6,036 nt of DNA from an uncultured Eubacteriaceae bacterium (GCA_945938055.1 CAMEUH010000159.1:1-6036), one strand, 5' to 3'. Shown: positions 1 to 6,036, counted from the first letter of the stretch. Numbers and translations are program-made. Notes: generated by a model from the letters alone, not told the origin.

Positions 1-1030
1 TTCCTGGAGACAGGATTTACACGTGATGGCAGACCTTGCGGAGGAAGTTGCAAGATTTTACGGATATGACAAGATTCCTACCACACTTCCGTCCGGTGCA
101 TCGTCAGCAGGAAAGCTTTCCTTTAAGCTTACGGTAGAGAAGGTTGCAAGGGAAGTGGCACAGTACTGTGGATTTTCACAGAGCATGACCTATTCCTTTG
201 AAAGTCCGAAGGTATTTGATAAATTAATGATTGATGCGGATGATGTGCTTCGAAAGACCGTAACGATTTCCAATCCGTTAGGAGAAGACTTCTCCATTAT
301 GAGAACGATTCCGTTAAATGGTATGCTGACATCACTTTCAACCAACTATAACAGAAGAAATAAGAATGTAAGACTTTATGAGCTTGCAAATATTTATCTT
401 CCAAAGGAGCATCCGTTAACCGAACTTCCGGATGAAAGAATGCAGTTTACTCTCGGTATGTATGGAGACGGTGATTTCTTCACCATGAAGGGTGTTGTAG
501 AAGAATTCTTAAGCCAGGTTGGAATGGATGGAAGGATTATTTATGATCCGGAGGCAGGAAAGAATTTCCTTCATCCGGGACGTCAGGCTAAGATTCTGTA
601 TGATGGTGATGTAATCGGTTACATGGGAGAGATTCATCCGGATGTGGCAGATAATTACCAGATTGGTGAAAGAGCTTATGTGGCAGTCATTGACATGCCA
701 TCCATTATGGATAAGGTTTCCTTTGACATTAAGTACAAGGGACTGGCAAAATTCCCTGCCGTGACAAGAGACATCAGCATGGTAATGCCGAAGGAAATTC
801 TTGTGGGCGCTGTAGAAGAAGTGATTGTAAAACGTGGCGGAAAGCTTCTGGAAGATTACAAGTTATTTGACATTTACGAAGGTTCACAGATTAAGGAAGG
901 CTATAAGTCTGTAGCATACTCCATTACATTCCGTTCCAAGGAAAAGACCCTTGAGGATAAGGATGTGAATGAAGTAATGGAAAAGATTTTAAAGGCACTT
1001 TCCGAAATGGGTATTGAACTTCGTGGTTAA
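1..1030 (+). CDS. pheT: Phenylalanine--tRNA ligase beta subunit, C-terminal part (5' end outside window)
   Basis: PheT is the beta chain of the cytoplasmic (alpha-beta)2 enzyme that charges tRNA-Phe with phenylalanine. The first complete codon is at position 2 and the frame is open to the left edge, so this is the last 342 residues of a protein usually near 800 residues; well over half is missing. The fragment opens with SWRQDLHVMADLAEEVARFYGYDKIP-type sequence, which is the end of the B5 domain (the RxDL and EEVxRxYGYDxIP pattern). Next comes the catalytic-like core, with NPLGEDFSIMRT and an RLYELANIYLP strand. The last roughly 98 residues (from about 734) form the FDX-ACB anticodon-binding domain, with KFPAVTRDIS, LFDIYEG and the SITFRSKEKTLEDKDVN region. 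The gene ends in TAA at 1028-1030, immediately before the next gene. The GTG at 23 is internal and is not a start. pheS would be expected just upstream, outside the window. Confidence 0.97.
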   Translation, partial: SWRQDLHVMADLAEEVARFYGYDKIPTTLPSGASSAGKLSFKLTVEKVAREVAQYCGFSQSMTYSFESPKVFDKLMIDADDVLRKTVTISNPLGEDFSIMRTIPLNGMLTSLSTNYNRRNKNVRLYELANIYLPKEHPLTELPDERMQFTLGMYGDGDFFTMKGVVEEFLSQVGMDGRIIYDPEAGKNFLHPGRQAKILYDGDVIGYMGEIHPDVADNYQIGERAYVAVIDMPSIMDKVSFDIKYKGLAKFPAVTRDISMVMPKEILVGAVEEVIVKRGGKLLEDYKLFDIYEGSQIKEGYKSVAYSITFRSKEKTLEDKDVNEVMEKILKALSEMGIELRG

Positions 1031-1034
1031 GGAG
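1029..1034 (+). promoter_or_regulatory. Ribosome binding site of the SpoIID-family gene, overlapping the pheT stop
   Basis: The sequence AAGGAG shares its first two bases with the pheT TAA stop codon. It lies 2 nt from the ATG at 1037 and 5 nt from the in-frame ATG at 1040. The second distance is within the usual range, so 1040 is the preferred start. The overlap suggests that ribosomes ending pheT could re-initiate on this gene (inference). Confidence 0.75.
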
Positions 1035-1039
1035 AAATG

Positions 1040-2650
1040 ATGAAAAAGGCTGTAGGATATCTAGTCAGTATTATGTTGATTTTTAATTTCATATTTGCCG
1101 GTGTCCTGCAGCCTGTTTTTGCAGAGAGCATGGAGGATTACGTGGTGCGTATCGGCCTGGTAAGTCTTTATCAGGGGAAATCTTCCCTGACCATTAAAAA
1201 TGCATCGGTCTGCATGGGGTATGGTCTGGAAAATGATTTTGCAGAGAATGTTACACTGCGTAGTACGGAAGGTTTTACATTTGTTCCGGATAACAGTTAT
1301 TGTTACGGTTCGGTGAAAACATATTCTTCTTATGCTGATGTTCAGAGTGCCATCAAAACACTTGGTGCGGATAAGCAATATGTAATGCCTGCGGTACAGG
1401 GACATGGTGAGTACCGGATTTACATTTGTGCGGATTCTGCGGTTACGGCAGCATCGCTTGCAGCAACGTTAGAGAATTCTGCAAAGATGAAGTTTGAGGC
1501 AGTAGCCAATGAGACGAAATACCGCATGAAGATGAACTGGTCAGAAGGCAGCATGGTTATTGATGTGGGAAGCTTAAACCAGTATCCGCAGTTTATGGCG
1601 GGTGAACCAAATGAAGCCGGCATCCGGGTGATTGACCTTGGTGAGCGTCAGTATCGTGGCAGGATGGAGATTGGACGTTTTGGTGGTTCGGACACACTGA
1701 CTGCTGTCAGCGTGGTTGGCATGGAAGATTATCTTTATGGTGTCATAGCCTGTGAAATGGTATCTTCATGGGAAATGGAAGCACTAAAAGCACAGGCAGT
1801 CTGTGCAAGAAGTTATGCCTATGCGCTGGACAAGAGAAATGTGACCGTTGGTGCGGATAATGGGTATGCATTGTATGATACCACGAAGAGCCAGGTATAT
1901 AAGGGCTATGGACATGAGACAGAACGGACTAATCAGGCAGTAGACGCCACAAAGGGACTCATGATTTATTATGGAGACAATGTGGTGAAGGCATTTTTCT
2001 ATTCTACCAGTGGCGGACATACGGCAAATTGTGAGGATGTCTGGGATGTTCCGTTAACATATTTTCGTGGCGTACCGGATAATACGGAACTGCATCAGGA
2101 GAAGGCACCATGGATTGTGGCAAGAACGAAGGATGAACTGGCTTCGGCATTAGATGAAAGTGGAAAAGGTGTTGGAAGCATCATGGGTCTTTCTGCACAG
2201 ATTCGTTCGGAATCCGGCAGAATCTATCAGATGAAGGTGAGTGGCAGCAGTGGAATTGCCATTCTGAAAAAAGAAAATATCAGTTCCATCTTTTCTCTGC
2301 CGAGTACCAAGGTAAAGATTGTGGAATATGGTGATGTTCCGGACAGGGTATCTGTAATCGGACAGGATGAAACGGTGGAAAAACAAATTGGTACCTCTTA
2401 TATCATCAGTGGCAATGGAACCATTGCACAGGCAGATGCCTCGTTAGAGCAGTATATTGTCATTAGTGAGGACAATCTTACAAATTTCCCGAAAAATGCC
2501 CCGACCGATTCTAATACGGTTTACTTTGCTGGAATGGGGTATGGACATGGCGTCGGTTTAAGCCAGTCGGGAGCACAAAGTCTGGCATTACAGGGATATG
2601 ATTATGAATATATTCTCCACCATTACTATAATAAAGTGGAGATACGATAG
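1040..2650 (+). CDS. Secreted SpoIID/LytB-domain protein, probable peptidoglycan lytic transglycosylase
   Basis: A 536-residue exported protein (537 if the ATG at 1037 is used). Residues 1-28 form a signal peptide: KK, a hydrophobic core, and probable cleavage after VFA. Residues about 86-144 (YSSYADVQSAIKTLG, then EYRIYICADS) resemble a SPOR-type fold, a weak assignment. The SpoIID domain starts near residue 206. It holds GMEDYLYGVIACEM with Glu239 at the position of the known SpoIID catalytic glutamate, followed by EALKAQAVCARSYA, then FYSTSGGHTANCEDVW (about 320-335). The C-terminus carries GMGYGHGVGLSQSGAQ and ends HHYYNKVEIR. SpoIID enzymes cleave glycan strands, in sporulation those stripped of stem peptides during engulfment. 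This protein is much longer than B. subtilis SpoIID (about 340 residues) and lies between pheT and queA, so it is probably a paralogue with a vegetative or unknown role rather than the sporulation SpoIID. The family is sure; the role is not. Confidence 0.9.
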   Translation: MKKAVGYLVSIMLIFNFIFAGVLQPVFAESMEDYVVRIGLVSLYQGKSSLTIKNASVCMGYGLENDFAENVTLRSTEGFTFVPDNSYCYGSVKTYSSYADVQSAIKTLGADKQYVMPAVQGHGEYRIYICADSAVTAASLAATLENSAKMKFEAVANETKYRMKMNWSEGSMVIDVGSLNQYPQFMAGEPNEAGIRVIDLGERQYRGRMEIGRFGGSDTLTAVSVVGMEDYLYGVIACEMVSSWEMEALKAQAVCARSYAYALDKRNVTVGADNGYALYDTTKSQVYKGYGHETERTNQAVDATKGLMIYYGDNVVKAFFYSTSGGHTANCEDVWDVPLTYFRGVPDNTELHQEKAPWIVARTKDELASALDESGKGVGSIMGLSAQIRSESGRIYQMKVSGSSGIAILKKENISSIFSLPSTKVKIVEYGDVPDRVSVIGQDETVEKQIGTSYIISGNGTIAQADASLEQYIVISEDNLTNFPKNAPTDSNTVYFAGMGYGHGVGLSQSGAQSLALQGYDYEYILHHYYNKVEIR

Positions 2651-2656
2651 CGTATA

Positions 2657-2662
2657 AAGGTG
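2657..2662 (+). promoter_or_regulatory. Ribosome binding site of queA
   Basis: The sequence AAGGTG lies 2 nt before the ATG at 2665 and 5 nt before the in-frame ATG at 2668. As for the upstream gene, spacing favours the second ATG. This also gives the N-terminus MERKDFYFDLP, which matches the usual QueA start better than one with an extra Met. Confidence 0.6.
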
Positions 2663-2667
2663 AAATG

Positions 2668-3708
2668 ATGGAACGTAAGGATTTTTATTTTGATCTTCCG
2701 CAGGAACTGATTGCACAGGACCCGCTGGAGGACCGTTCCGGTTCAAGGCTTCTTGTCCTTAACAAACATACCGGAAAAACAGAACATAAGATTTTTAAGA
2801 ATATTGTGGATTATTTACGTCCGGGTGACTGTCTGGTCATTAACAATACTAAGGTCATTCCGGCACGTCTCATGGGAGAAAAGGAAGGAACGGGAGCGGT
2901 CATTGAGGTTCTTCTTCTGAAAAGAAGAGAAAATGACATCTGGGAAACACTGGTAAAGCCGGGAAAGAAAGCACGACCGGGTGCAAGAATTTCATTTGGA
3001 AACGGAAAACTGGTTGGCGAGGTTCTGGATGTGGTGGAAGAAGGAAATCGTCTGATTCAGTTTCATTATGAAGGAATTTTTGAGGAAATTCTGGATGAAC
3101 TGGGACAGATGCCGCTGCCGCCATATATTACCCATAAATTGCAGGATAAGAACCGCTATCAGACGGTTTATGCAAAGCATGAGGGCTCTGCAGCGGCACC
3201 AACGGCGGGACTGCATTTTACCATGGAGCTTTTGGAACAGATTCAGGCGATGGGGGTTACCATTGCCAGTGTGACACTTCATGTTGGCCTTGGAACATTT
3301 CGTCCGGTCAAGGAGGAGAATATTCTGGAGCATCACATGCATTCGGAATATTATTGTATTGAGCCGGAAGAAGCGGAGAAAATCAACAGGGCAAAGGCAA
3401 ATGGAGGCAGAATCATCTGCGTTGGAACGACAAGCTGTCGAACCATTGAATCGGCGGCACTTCCTGATGGAACCGTACCGGCTGGAAGCGGGTGGACGGA
3501 GATTTTCATTTATCCGGGATATCAGTTTAAGGCACTTGATTGTCTGATTACGAATTTTCATCTGCCGGAATCCACATTGATTATGCTGGTTTCTGCACTG
3601 GCAGGCAGGGAGAATGTCTTAAATGCCTATCAGGAAGCAGTACAGGAGAGGTATCGCTTTTTTAGCTTTGGGGATGCCATGTTTATAACAGATAACGAAA
3701 TTTTATAA
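2668..3708 (+). CDS. queA: S-adenosylmethionine:tRNA ribosyltransferase-isomerase
   Basis: QueA transfers and isomerises the ribosyl group of S-adenosylmethionine onto 7-aminomethyl-7-deazaguanine at the wobble position (34) of GUN-anticodon tRNAs, making epoxyqueuosine in the queuosine pathway. It is a cytoplasmic monomer. The 346-residue length fits the family. Signature stretches appear in order: FDLPQELIAQDPLEDRSGSRLL near the N-terminus, NNTKVIPARL (59-68), GQMPLPPYI (146-154), YQTVYAKHEGSAAAPTAGLHF (164-184), HVGLGTFRPV (205-214), VGTTSCRTIES (252-262), TNFHLPESTLIML (295-307), and the C-terminal RYRFFSFGDAMFI. The ATG at 2668 is chosen over 2665 by ribosome-binding-site spacing. The gene follows the SpoIID-family gene by about 15 nt with no promoter and is the last gene before a strong terminator. 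The other queuosine genes (tgt, yajC neighbours often found beside queA) are not in the window. The last codons overlap a short direct repeat. Confidence 0.97.
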   Translation: MERKDFYFDLPQELIAQDPLEDRSGSRLLVLNKHTGKTEHKIFKNIVDYLRPGDCLVINNTKVIPARLMGEKEGTGAVIEVLLLKRRENDIWETLVKPGKKARPGARISFGNGKLVGEVLDVVEEGNRLIQFHYEGIFEEILDELGQMPLPPYITHKLQDKNRYQTVYAKHEGSAAAPTAGLHFTMELLEQIQAMGVTIASVTLHVGLGTFRPVKEENILEHHMHSEYYCIEPEEAEKINRAKANGGRIICVGTTSCRTIESAALPDGTVPAGSGWTEIFIYPGYQFKALDCLITNFHLPESTLIMLVSALAGRENVLNAYQEAVQERYRFFSFGDAMFITDNEIL

Positions 3709-3714
3709 CAGATA
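3682..3714 (+). repeat. 13-bp direct repeat, 20-bp period, spanning the queA stop
   Basis: TTTATAACAGATA occurs at 3682-3694 and again at 3702-3714, with 7 nt between the copies. The first copy encodes FITD in queA. The second contains the queA TAA stop codon (3706-3708) in another frame. The period is not a multiple of three. This may be a local duplication that reset the gene's end, or a chance repeat in AT-rich sequence. Confidence 0.7.
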
Positions 3715-3722
3715 GAGAATAA

Positions 3723-3777
3723 AACCGGTAATTTTTGTTTGAGTACAGTCAAATGGAAATTATCGGTTATTTTTTTT
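3723..3777 (+). terminator. Rho-independent terminator of the pheT-spoIID-like-queA unit
   Basis: The arm AACCGGTAATTT (3723-3734) pairs with AAATTATCGGTT (3757-3768) over 12 positions, including one G·U pair. The stem continues as RNA through three consecutive G·U pairs (3735-3737 with 3754-3756) and five more pairs (TTTGA 3738-3742 with TCAAA 3749-3753). It closes on the hexaloop GTACAG. A run of eight T (3770-3777) follows. The start is 14 nt past the queA stop, and it separates the unit from the copper operon. Only four T lie on the other side, so reverse-direction activity would be weak. Confidence 0.92.
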
Positions 3778-3788
3778 CAAAAAATCAG

Positions 3789-3818
3789 TTTACAATATAC
3801 CCCTAGGGGGTATATAAT
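3789..3818 (+). promoter_or_regulatory. Sigma-A-type promoter of csoR-copA
   Basis: The -35 element TTTACA (3789-3794) matches five of six bases of TTGACA. The -10 element TATAAT (3813-3818) is a perfect match. The spacer is 18 nt. Transcription should begin near 3824-3826. The promoter starts only 11 nt after the terminator T-run. The CsoR-type palindrome fills the spacer and enters the -10, so repressor binding should block RNA polymerase directly. Confidence 0.88.
3795..3815. promoter_or_regulatory. CsoR operator palindrome
   Basis: Two perfectly complementary 8-bp arms, ATATACCC (3795-3802) and GGGTATAT (3808-3815), flank the 5-nt centre CTAGG. This matches the TACCC-(4 to 5 nt)-GGGTA pattern of copper-responsive CsoR operators in Firmicutes. 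It lies inside the promoter, overlaps the first three bases of the -10, and stands directly before a csoR gene. Autoregulation with copper-induced release is therefore the likely logic. Confidence 0.9.
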
Positions 3819-3847
3819 GCGTTATGAAAAAACAAAAAGGATATAAT

Positions 3848-3856
3848 AAAGGGGAG
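3848..3856 (+). promoter_or_regulatory. Ribosome binding site that fixes the csoR start
   Basis: AAAGGGGAG ends 6 nt before the ATG at 3863, an ideal distance. The alternative in-frame ATG at 3824 has no ribosome binding site and falls at the predicted transcription start, so 3863 is the better start. Confidence 0.85.
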
Positions 3857-3862
3857 AATCAT

Positions 3863-4195
3863 ATGGACAATGAAAAAAGCGGAACCGTTTCCGGTGAAAT
3901 AAAAGAGTGCTGTCAGAACCGGAAAAAGATGCGGGGCGAGAAAGAATATAAAGATTTACTGAACCGCTTGAACCGTATTGAAGGTCAGGTGCGTGGGGTG
4001 AAAACCATGGTAGAAAATGACGCATACTGCGTTGATATTCTGACACAGGTTTCAGCGATTACCGCAGCACTTAATAGTTTTAATAAAGTACTTCTGGCAA
4101 ATCATGTACGAACCTGTGTGGCAGAAGACATCCGAAATGGAAAGGATGAAGTGATTGAGGAATTGGTGGGGACGTTACAGAAACTGATGCGTTAG
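3863..4195 (+). CDS. csoR: Copper-sensing transcriptional repressor CsoR
   Basis: A 110-residue, all-helical, DNA-binding metal sensor of the CsoR/RcnR (DUF156) family. It represses the operon until Cu(I) binds. The core NRLNRIEGQVRGVKTMVEND (34-53) is the conserved first helix. The Cu(I) ligands are Cys56 (in YCVDIL), His81 and Cys85 (in ANHVRTCV). Their spacing of 25 and 4 residues equals that of Mycobacterium tuberculosis CsoR (Cys36, His61, Cys65). The His ligand argues against the persulfide sensor CstR, and the Cys-His-Cys pattern argues against nickel or formaldehyde sensors. The N-terminal tail (about 1-28) is charged and contains an adjacent Cys16-Cys17 pair outside the core, of unknown purpose. 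The start at 3863 is set by a strong ribosome binding site; a start at 3824 would add 13 residues. The gene follows a palindromic operator and precedes copA by 21 nt, which supports a copper role. Confidence 0.95.
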   Translation: MDNEKSGTVSGEIKECCQNRKKMRGEKEYKDLLNRLNRIEGQVRGVKTMVENDAYCVDILTQVSAITAALNSFNKVLLANHVRTCVAEDIRNGKDEVIEELVGTLQKLMR

Positions 4196-4205
4196 GAGAC
4201 AGGAA

Positions 4206-4211
4206 AAGGAG
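4206..4211 (+). promoter_or_regulatory. Ribosome binding site of copA
   Basis: AAGGAG sits 5 nt (TTTTT) before the ATG at 4217 and just after the csoR stop. No promoter or terminator lies in the 21-nt gap, so copA is read from the csoR promoter. Confidence 0.8.
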
Positions 4212-4216
4212 TTTTT

Positions 4217-6036
4217 ATGGAGCAGTATCATATTACGGGAATGAGTTGTGCCGCCTGTGTGGCACATGTGGAAAAGGCGGTCCAAAAGGTACCCGGAGTA
4301 GAGGAAGTATCGGTCAGCCTGTTGACAAATTCCATGGGAGTTTTGGGAAGTGCAGAGGAAAAAGATATCATAGCTGCTGTTGTTAATGCTGGATATGGAG
4401 CGGAAAAGGAGAAAAAGGATACAGAAGAAACAACGATATCCTATACAGAGGCAGAGGATACGCTTAAGGACAGGGAAACACCGGTTATCCGTAAGCGTCT
4501 GGTGGTTTCATTGATTTTTCTGATTCCTCTCATGTATGTGTCCATGGGTCATATGATGTGGAACTGGCCGCTTCCTTTTGTATTGGCAGAAAATCATGTG
4601 GGAATGGGACTGGTTCAGTTGCTTTTGACCACGGCAATCATGATAGTGAATCAGAAGTTTTTTATCAATGGAGTCACAAGTCTCATTCATGGGGCTCCTA
4701 ACATGGATACGCTGGTGGCACTAGGGGCGGGAGCGTCTTATGGGTATAGCACTTTTGTGTTGTTTTTGATGACACAGGCACAGACTGTTGGAAATGCGGA
4801 ACTGGTTATGACATACATGAATGAATTCTATTTTGAATCGGCAGGAATGATTCTTACACTGATTACCGTTGGAAAAATGCTGGAAGCTCATTCAAAAGGA
4901 AAGACTACCGATGCACTAAAGAGTCTTATGAATCTTGCCCCGAAGATGGCAGTGGTAATCCGGGACGGTGAGGAAAGAACAATTCCGGCTCGGGAGGTGA
5001 AAAAGGGGGATATCTTTGTAGTTCGGCCGGGAGAAAGCATTCCGGTGGACGGAATCGTACTGGACGGAAACAGTGCAGTAGATGAATCGGCATTGACAGG
5101 TGAAAGCATTCCGGTTGATAAGGAAGCCGGTTCACAGGTTTGTGCGGCAACCATAAACCAGTCTGGTTTCTTACGATGTGAGACACTCAGGGTAGGAGAG
5201 GACACGACACTTTCACAGATTATTAAGATGGTTCGTGATGCGGCGGCAACAAAGGCACCCATCGCAAAGGTAGCAGACCGGGTATCCGGGATTTTTGTGC
5301 CGGCAGTCATGGTGATTGCGTCTGTGACCATACTGGTATGGCTGCTTTGTGGAGAAAGTGCTGGTTTTGCACTTTCCAGGGGAATTTCAGTACTGGTAAT
5401 CAGCTGTCCGTGTGCACTCGGTTTGGCAACACCGGTTGCCATCATGGTAGGAAACGGAGTGGGAGCACGATGTGGCATTCTTTTTAAGACAGCAGTTTCA
5501 CTGGAAGAAACCGGAAAAGCAGATGTGGTTGCCTTGGATAAGACCGGAACCATTACAAGCGGCAAACCACAGGTGACAGATGTTATTACGGCAGAAGGAA
5601 TTTCCAGGGAAGAACTGTTACAGACAGCGTATTCTCTGGAACAAAAAAGTGAGCATCCATTGGCAAAGGCGGTTGTGGAATATGCAAGAACAGAAAATCT
5701 GATTGCAGAGGAAACGCAGGATTTTATGACAGTACCGGGAAACGGATTAAGCGCAAGAACTGGTGAAAATGTTTTCTATGGAGGAAATCGTGCCTTTATG
5801 GAAAAGAAGCTTCCGGATGCTGTAAAGAAAGAAGAATTTTTCCATCTTTCCGGACAGGCAGATATTCTTGCTTCCCAGGGGAAAACGCCGCTGTATTTTG
5901 CAAGAGACAATACATTTCTGGGATTGATTGCCGTTGCGGATGTTATGAAAGAAGGCAGCAAAGAGGCTATTTTGGAATTAAAAAACATGGGAATCCGGGT
6001 CGTCATGCTGACTGGGGATAACGAGAAGACTGCGAA
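4217..6036 (+). CDS. copA: Copper-exporting P1B-type ATPase CopA (3' end outside window)
   Basis: An inner-membrane pump that uses ATP to export Cu(I). The window holds 606 codons plus two bases, with no stop; a one-metal-domain CopA is usually about 740 residues, so roughly 130-140 are missing. An N-terminal heavy-metal-associated domain (1 to about 65) carries GMSCAAC with Cys11 and Cys14. Membrane segments lie at about 94-112, 128-146, 162-185, 203-221, 357-378 and 386-410. The sixth holds the CPC metal site (397-399, in SCPCALGLATP). The actuator domain has TGES (294-297). The phosphorylation site is Asp441 in DKTGT. The nucleotide domain shows SEHPLAKA (His480-Pro481), GNG (508-510) and GNRAFM (523-528). 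The window ends just after TGDN (599-602). The GDGVND hinge motif and the last two helices, which carry the remaining Cu ligands, are not visible. CPC, the Cys-x-x-Cys domain and the csoR context favour Cu(I) over Cd or Zn. Confidence 0.97.
   Translation, partial: MEQYHITGMSCAACVAHVEKAVQKVPGVEEVSVSLLTNSMGVLGSAEEKDIIAAVVNAGYGAEKEKKDTEETTISYTEAEDTLKDRETPVIRKRLVVSLIFLIPLMYVSMGHMMWNWPLPFVLAENHVGMGLVQLLLTTAIMIVNQKFFINGVTSLIHGAPNMDTLVALGAGASYGYSTFVLFLMTQAQTVGNAELVMTYMNEFYFESAGMILTLITVGKMLEAHSKGKTTDALKSLMNLAPKMAVVIRDGEERTIPAREVKKGDIFVVRPGESIPVDGIVLDGNSAVDESALTGESIPVDKEAGSQVCAATINQSGFLRCETLRVGEDTTLSQIIKMVRDAAATKAPIAKVADRVSGIFVPAVMVIASVTILVWLLCGESAGFALSRGISVLVISCPCALGLATPVAIMVGNGVGARCGILFKTAVSLEETGKADVVALDKTGTITSGKPQVTDVITAEGISREELLQTAYSLEQKSEHPLAKAVVEYARTENLIAEETQDFMTVPGNGLSARTGENVFYGGNRAFMEKKLPDAVKKEEFFHLSGQADILASQGKTPLYFARDNTFLGLIAVADVMKEGSKEAILELKNMGIRVVMLTGDNEKTA

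Noticed and set aside
23..25. GTG at 23 as the start of a short pheT-like gene
   Set aside because: The same frame is open to the left edge, and the upstream residues SWRQDLH fit the PheT B5-domain pattern, so the gene simply continues outside the window.
900..925. A CATACTCC stretch in pheT as a possible sporulation sigma-E -10 for the SpoIID-family gene
   Set aside because: There is no matching -35 at the right distance, the bases are constrained by the conserved FDX-ACB coding sequence, and the site is over 100 nt from the gene it would serve.
2992..3561. A 189-codon open frame on the - strand inside queA
   Set aside because: It is opposite conserved QueA motifs. The translation has no recognisable family and no convincing ribosome binding site was identified; it is treated as a shadow frame.
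3842..3847. A second TATAAT as an alternative csoR promoter -10
   Set aside because: There is no -35-like element 16-18 nt upstream (GCGTTA stands there). Transcription would begin near 3854, inside the csoR ribosome binding site.
4888..5565. A 225-codon open frame on the - strand inside copA
   Set aside because: It lies opposite well-supported CopA motifs (TGES, CPC, DKTGT). Its translation is Ser/Thr/Pro-rich with no recognisable domain, as expected for the complement of a purine-rich coding strand.
1..6036. A novel defence, mobile or biosynthetic system
   Set aside because: Every long stretch is explained by a known family in a conventional arrangement. The only non-coding stretch over 100 nt (3709-3862) is fully taken up by a terminator, promoter, operator and ribosome binding site.

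Overview
The window looks like ordinary chromosome from a low-to-mid-GC Gram-positive bacterium. A Clostridia member of the Lachnospiraceae type is most likely. The reasons are strong AAGGAG-type ribosome binding sites, tight same-strand gene packing, a SpoIID-family wall enzyme, and CsoR and CopA proteins of the Firmicutes type. This placement is an inference from protein style; no database search was possible. All five genes lie on the + strand, and no mobile element, CRISPR array, tRNA or rRNA is visible.

Region 1 (1-3708) reads as one transcription unit. It holds the 3' part of pheT (phenylalanyl-tRNA synthetase beta subunit), then a secreted SpoIID/LytB-domain protein whose ribosome binding site overlaps the pheT stop codon, then queA (queuosine tRNA modification) about 15 nt further on. 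No promoter is evident between these genes. A strong intrinsic terminator at 3723-3777 closes the unit. Two translation-related genes therefore flank a cell-wall enzyme, with co-expression by shared transcript as the probable link. Both downstream genes begin with an ATGATG doublet, and ribosome-binding-site spacing favours the second ATG in each.

Region 2 (3778-6036) is a self-contained copper-efflux operon: a promoter with a CsoR-type palindrome between the -35 and -10 elements, then csoR (copper-sensing repressor), then copA (Cu(I)-exporting P1B-type ATPase). copA is cut by the right window edge after the TGDN motif. The layout fits the standard circuit. CsoR blocks the promoter until Cu(I) binds its Cys-His-Cys site, after which CsoR and CopA are made together. 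No separate copZ chaperone gene lies between csoR and copA; CopA carries one N-terminal metal-binding domain of its own.

I see no convincing new biological system here. The points worth a second look are the start of csoR, which has an in-frame ATG exactly at the predicted transcription start, the long N-terminal extension of the SpoIID-family protein, a short direct repeat spanning the queA stop codon, and a cysteine pair in the CsoR tail.
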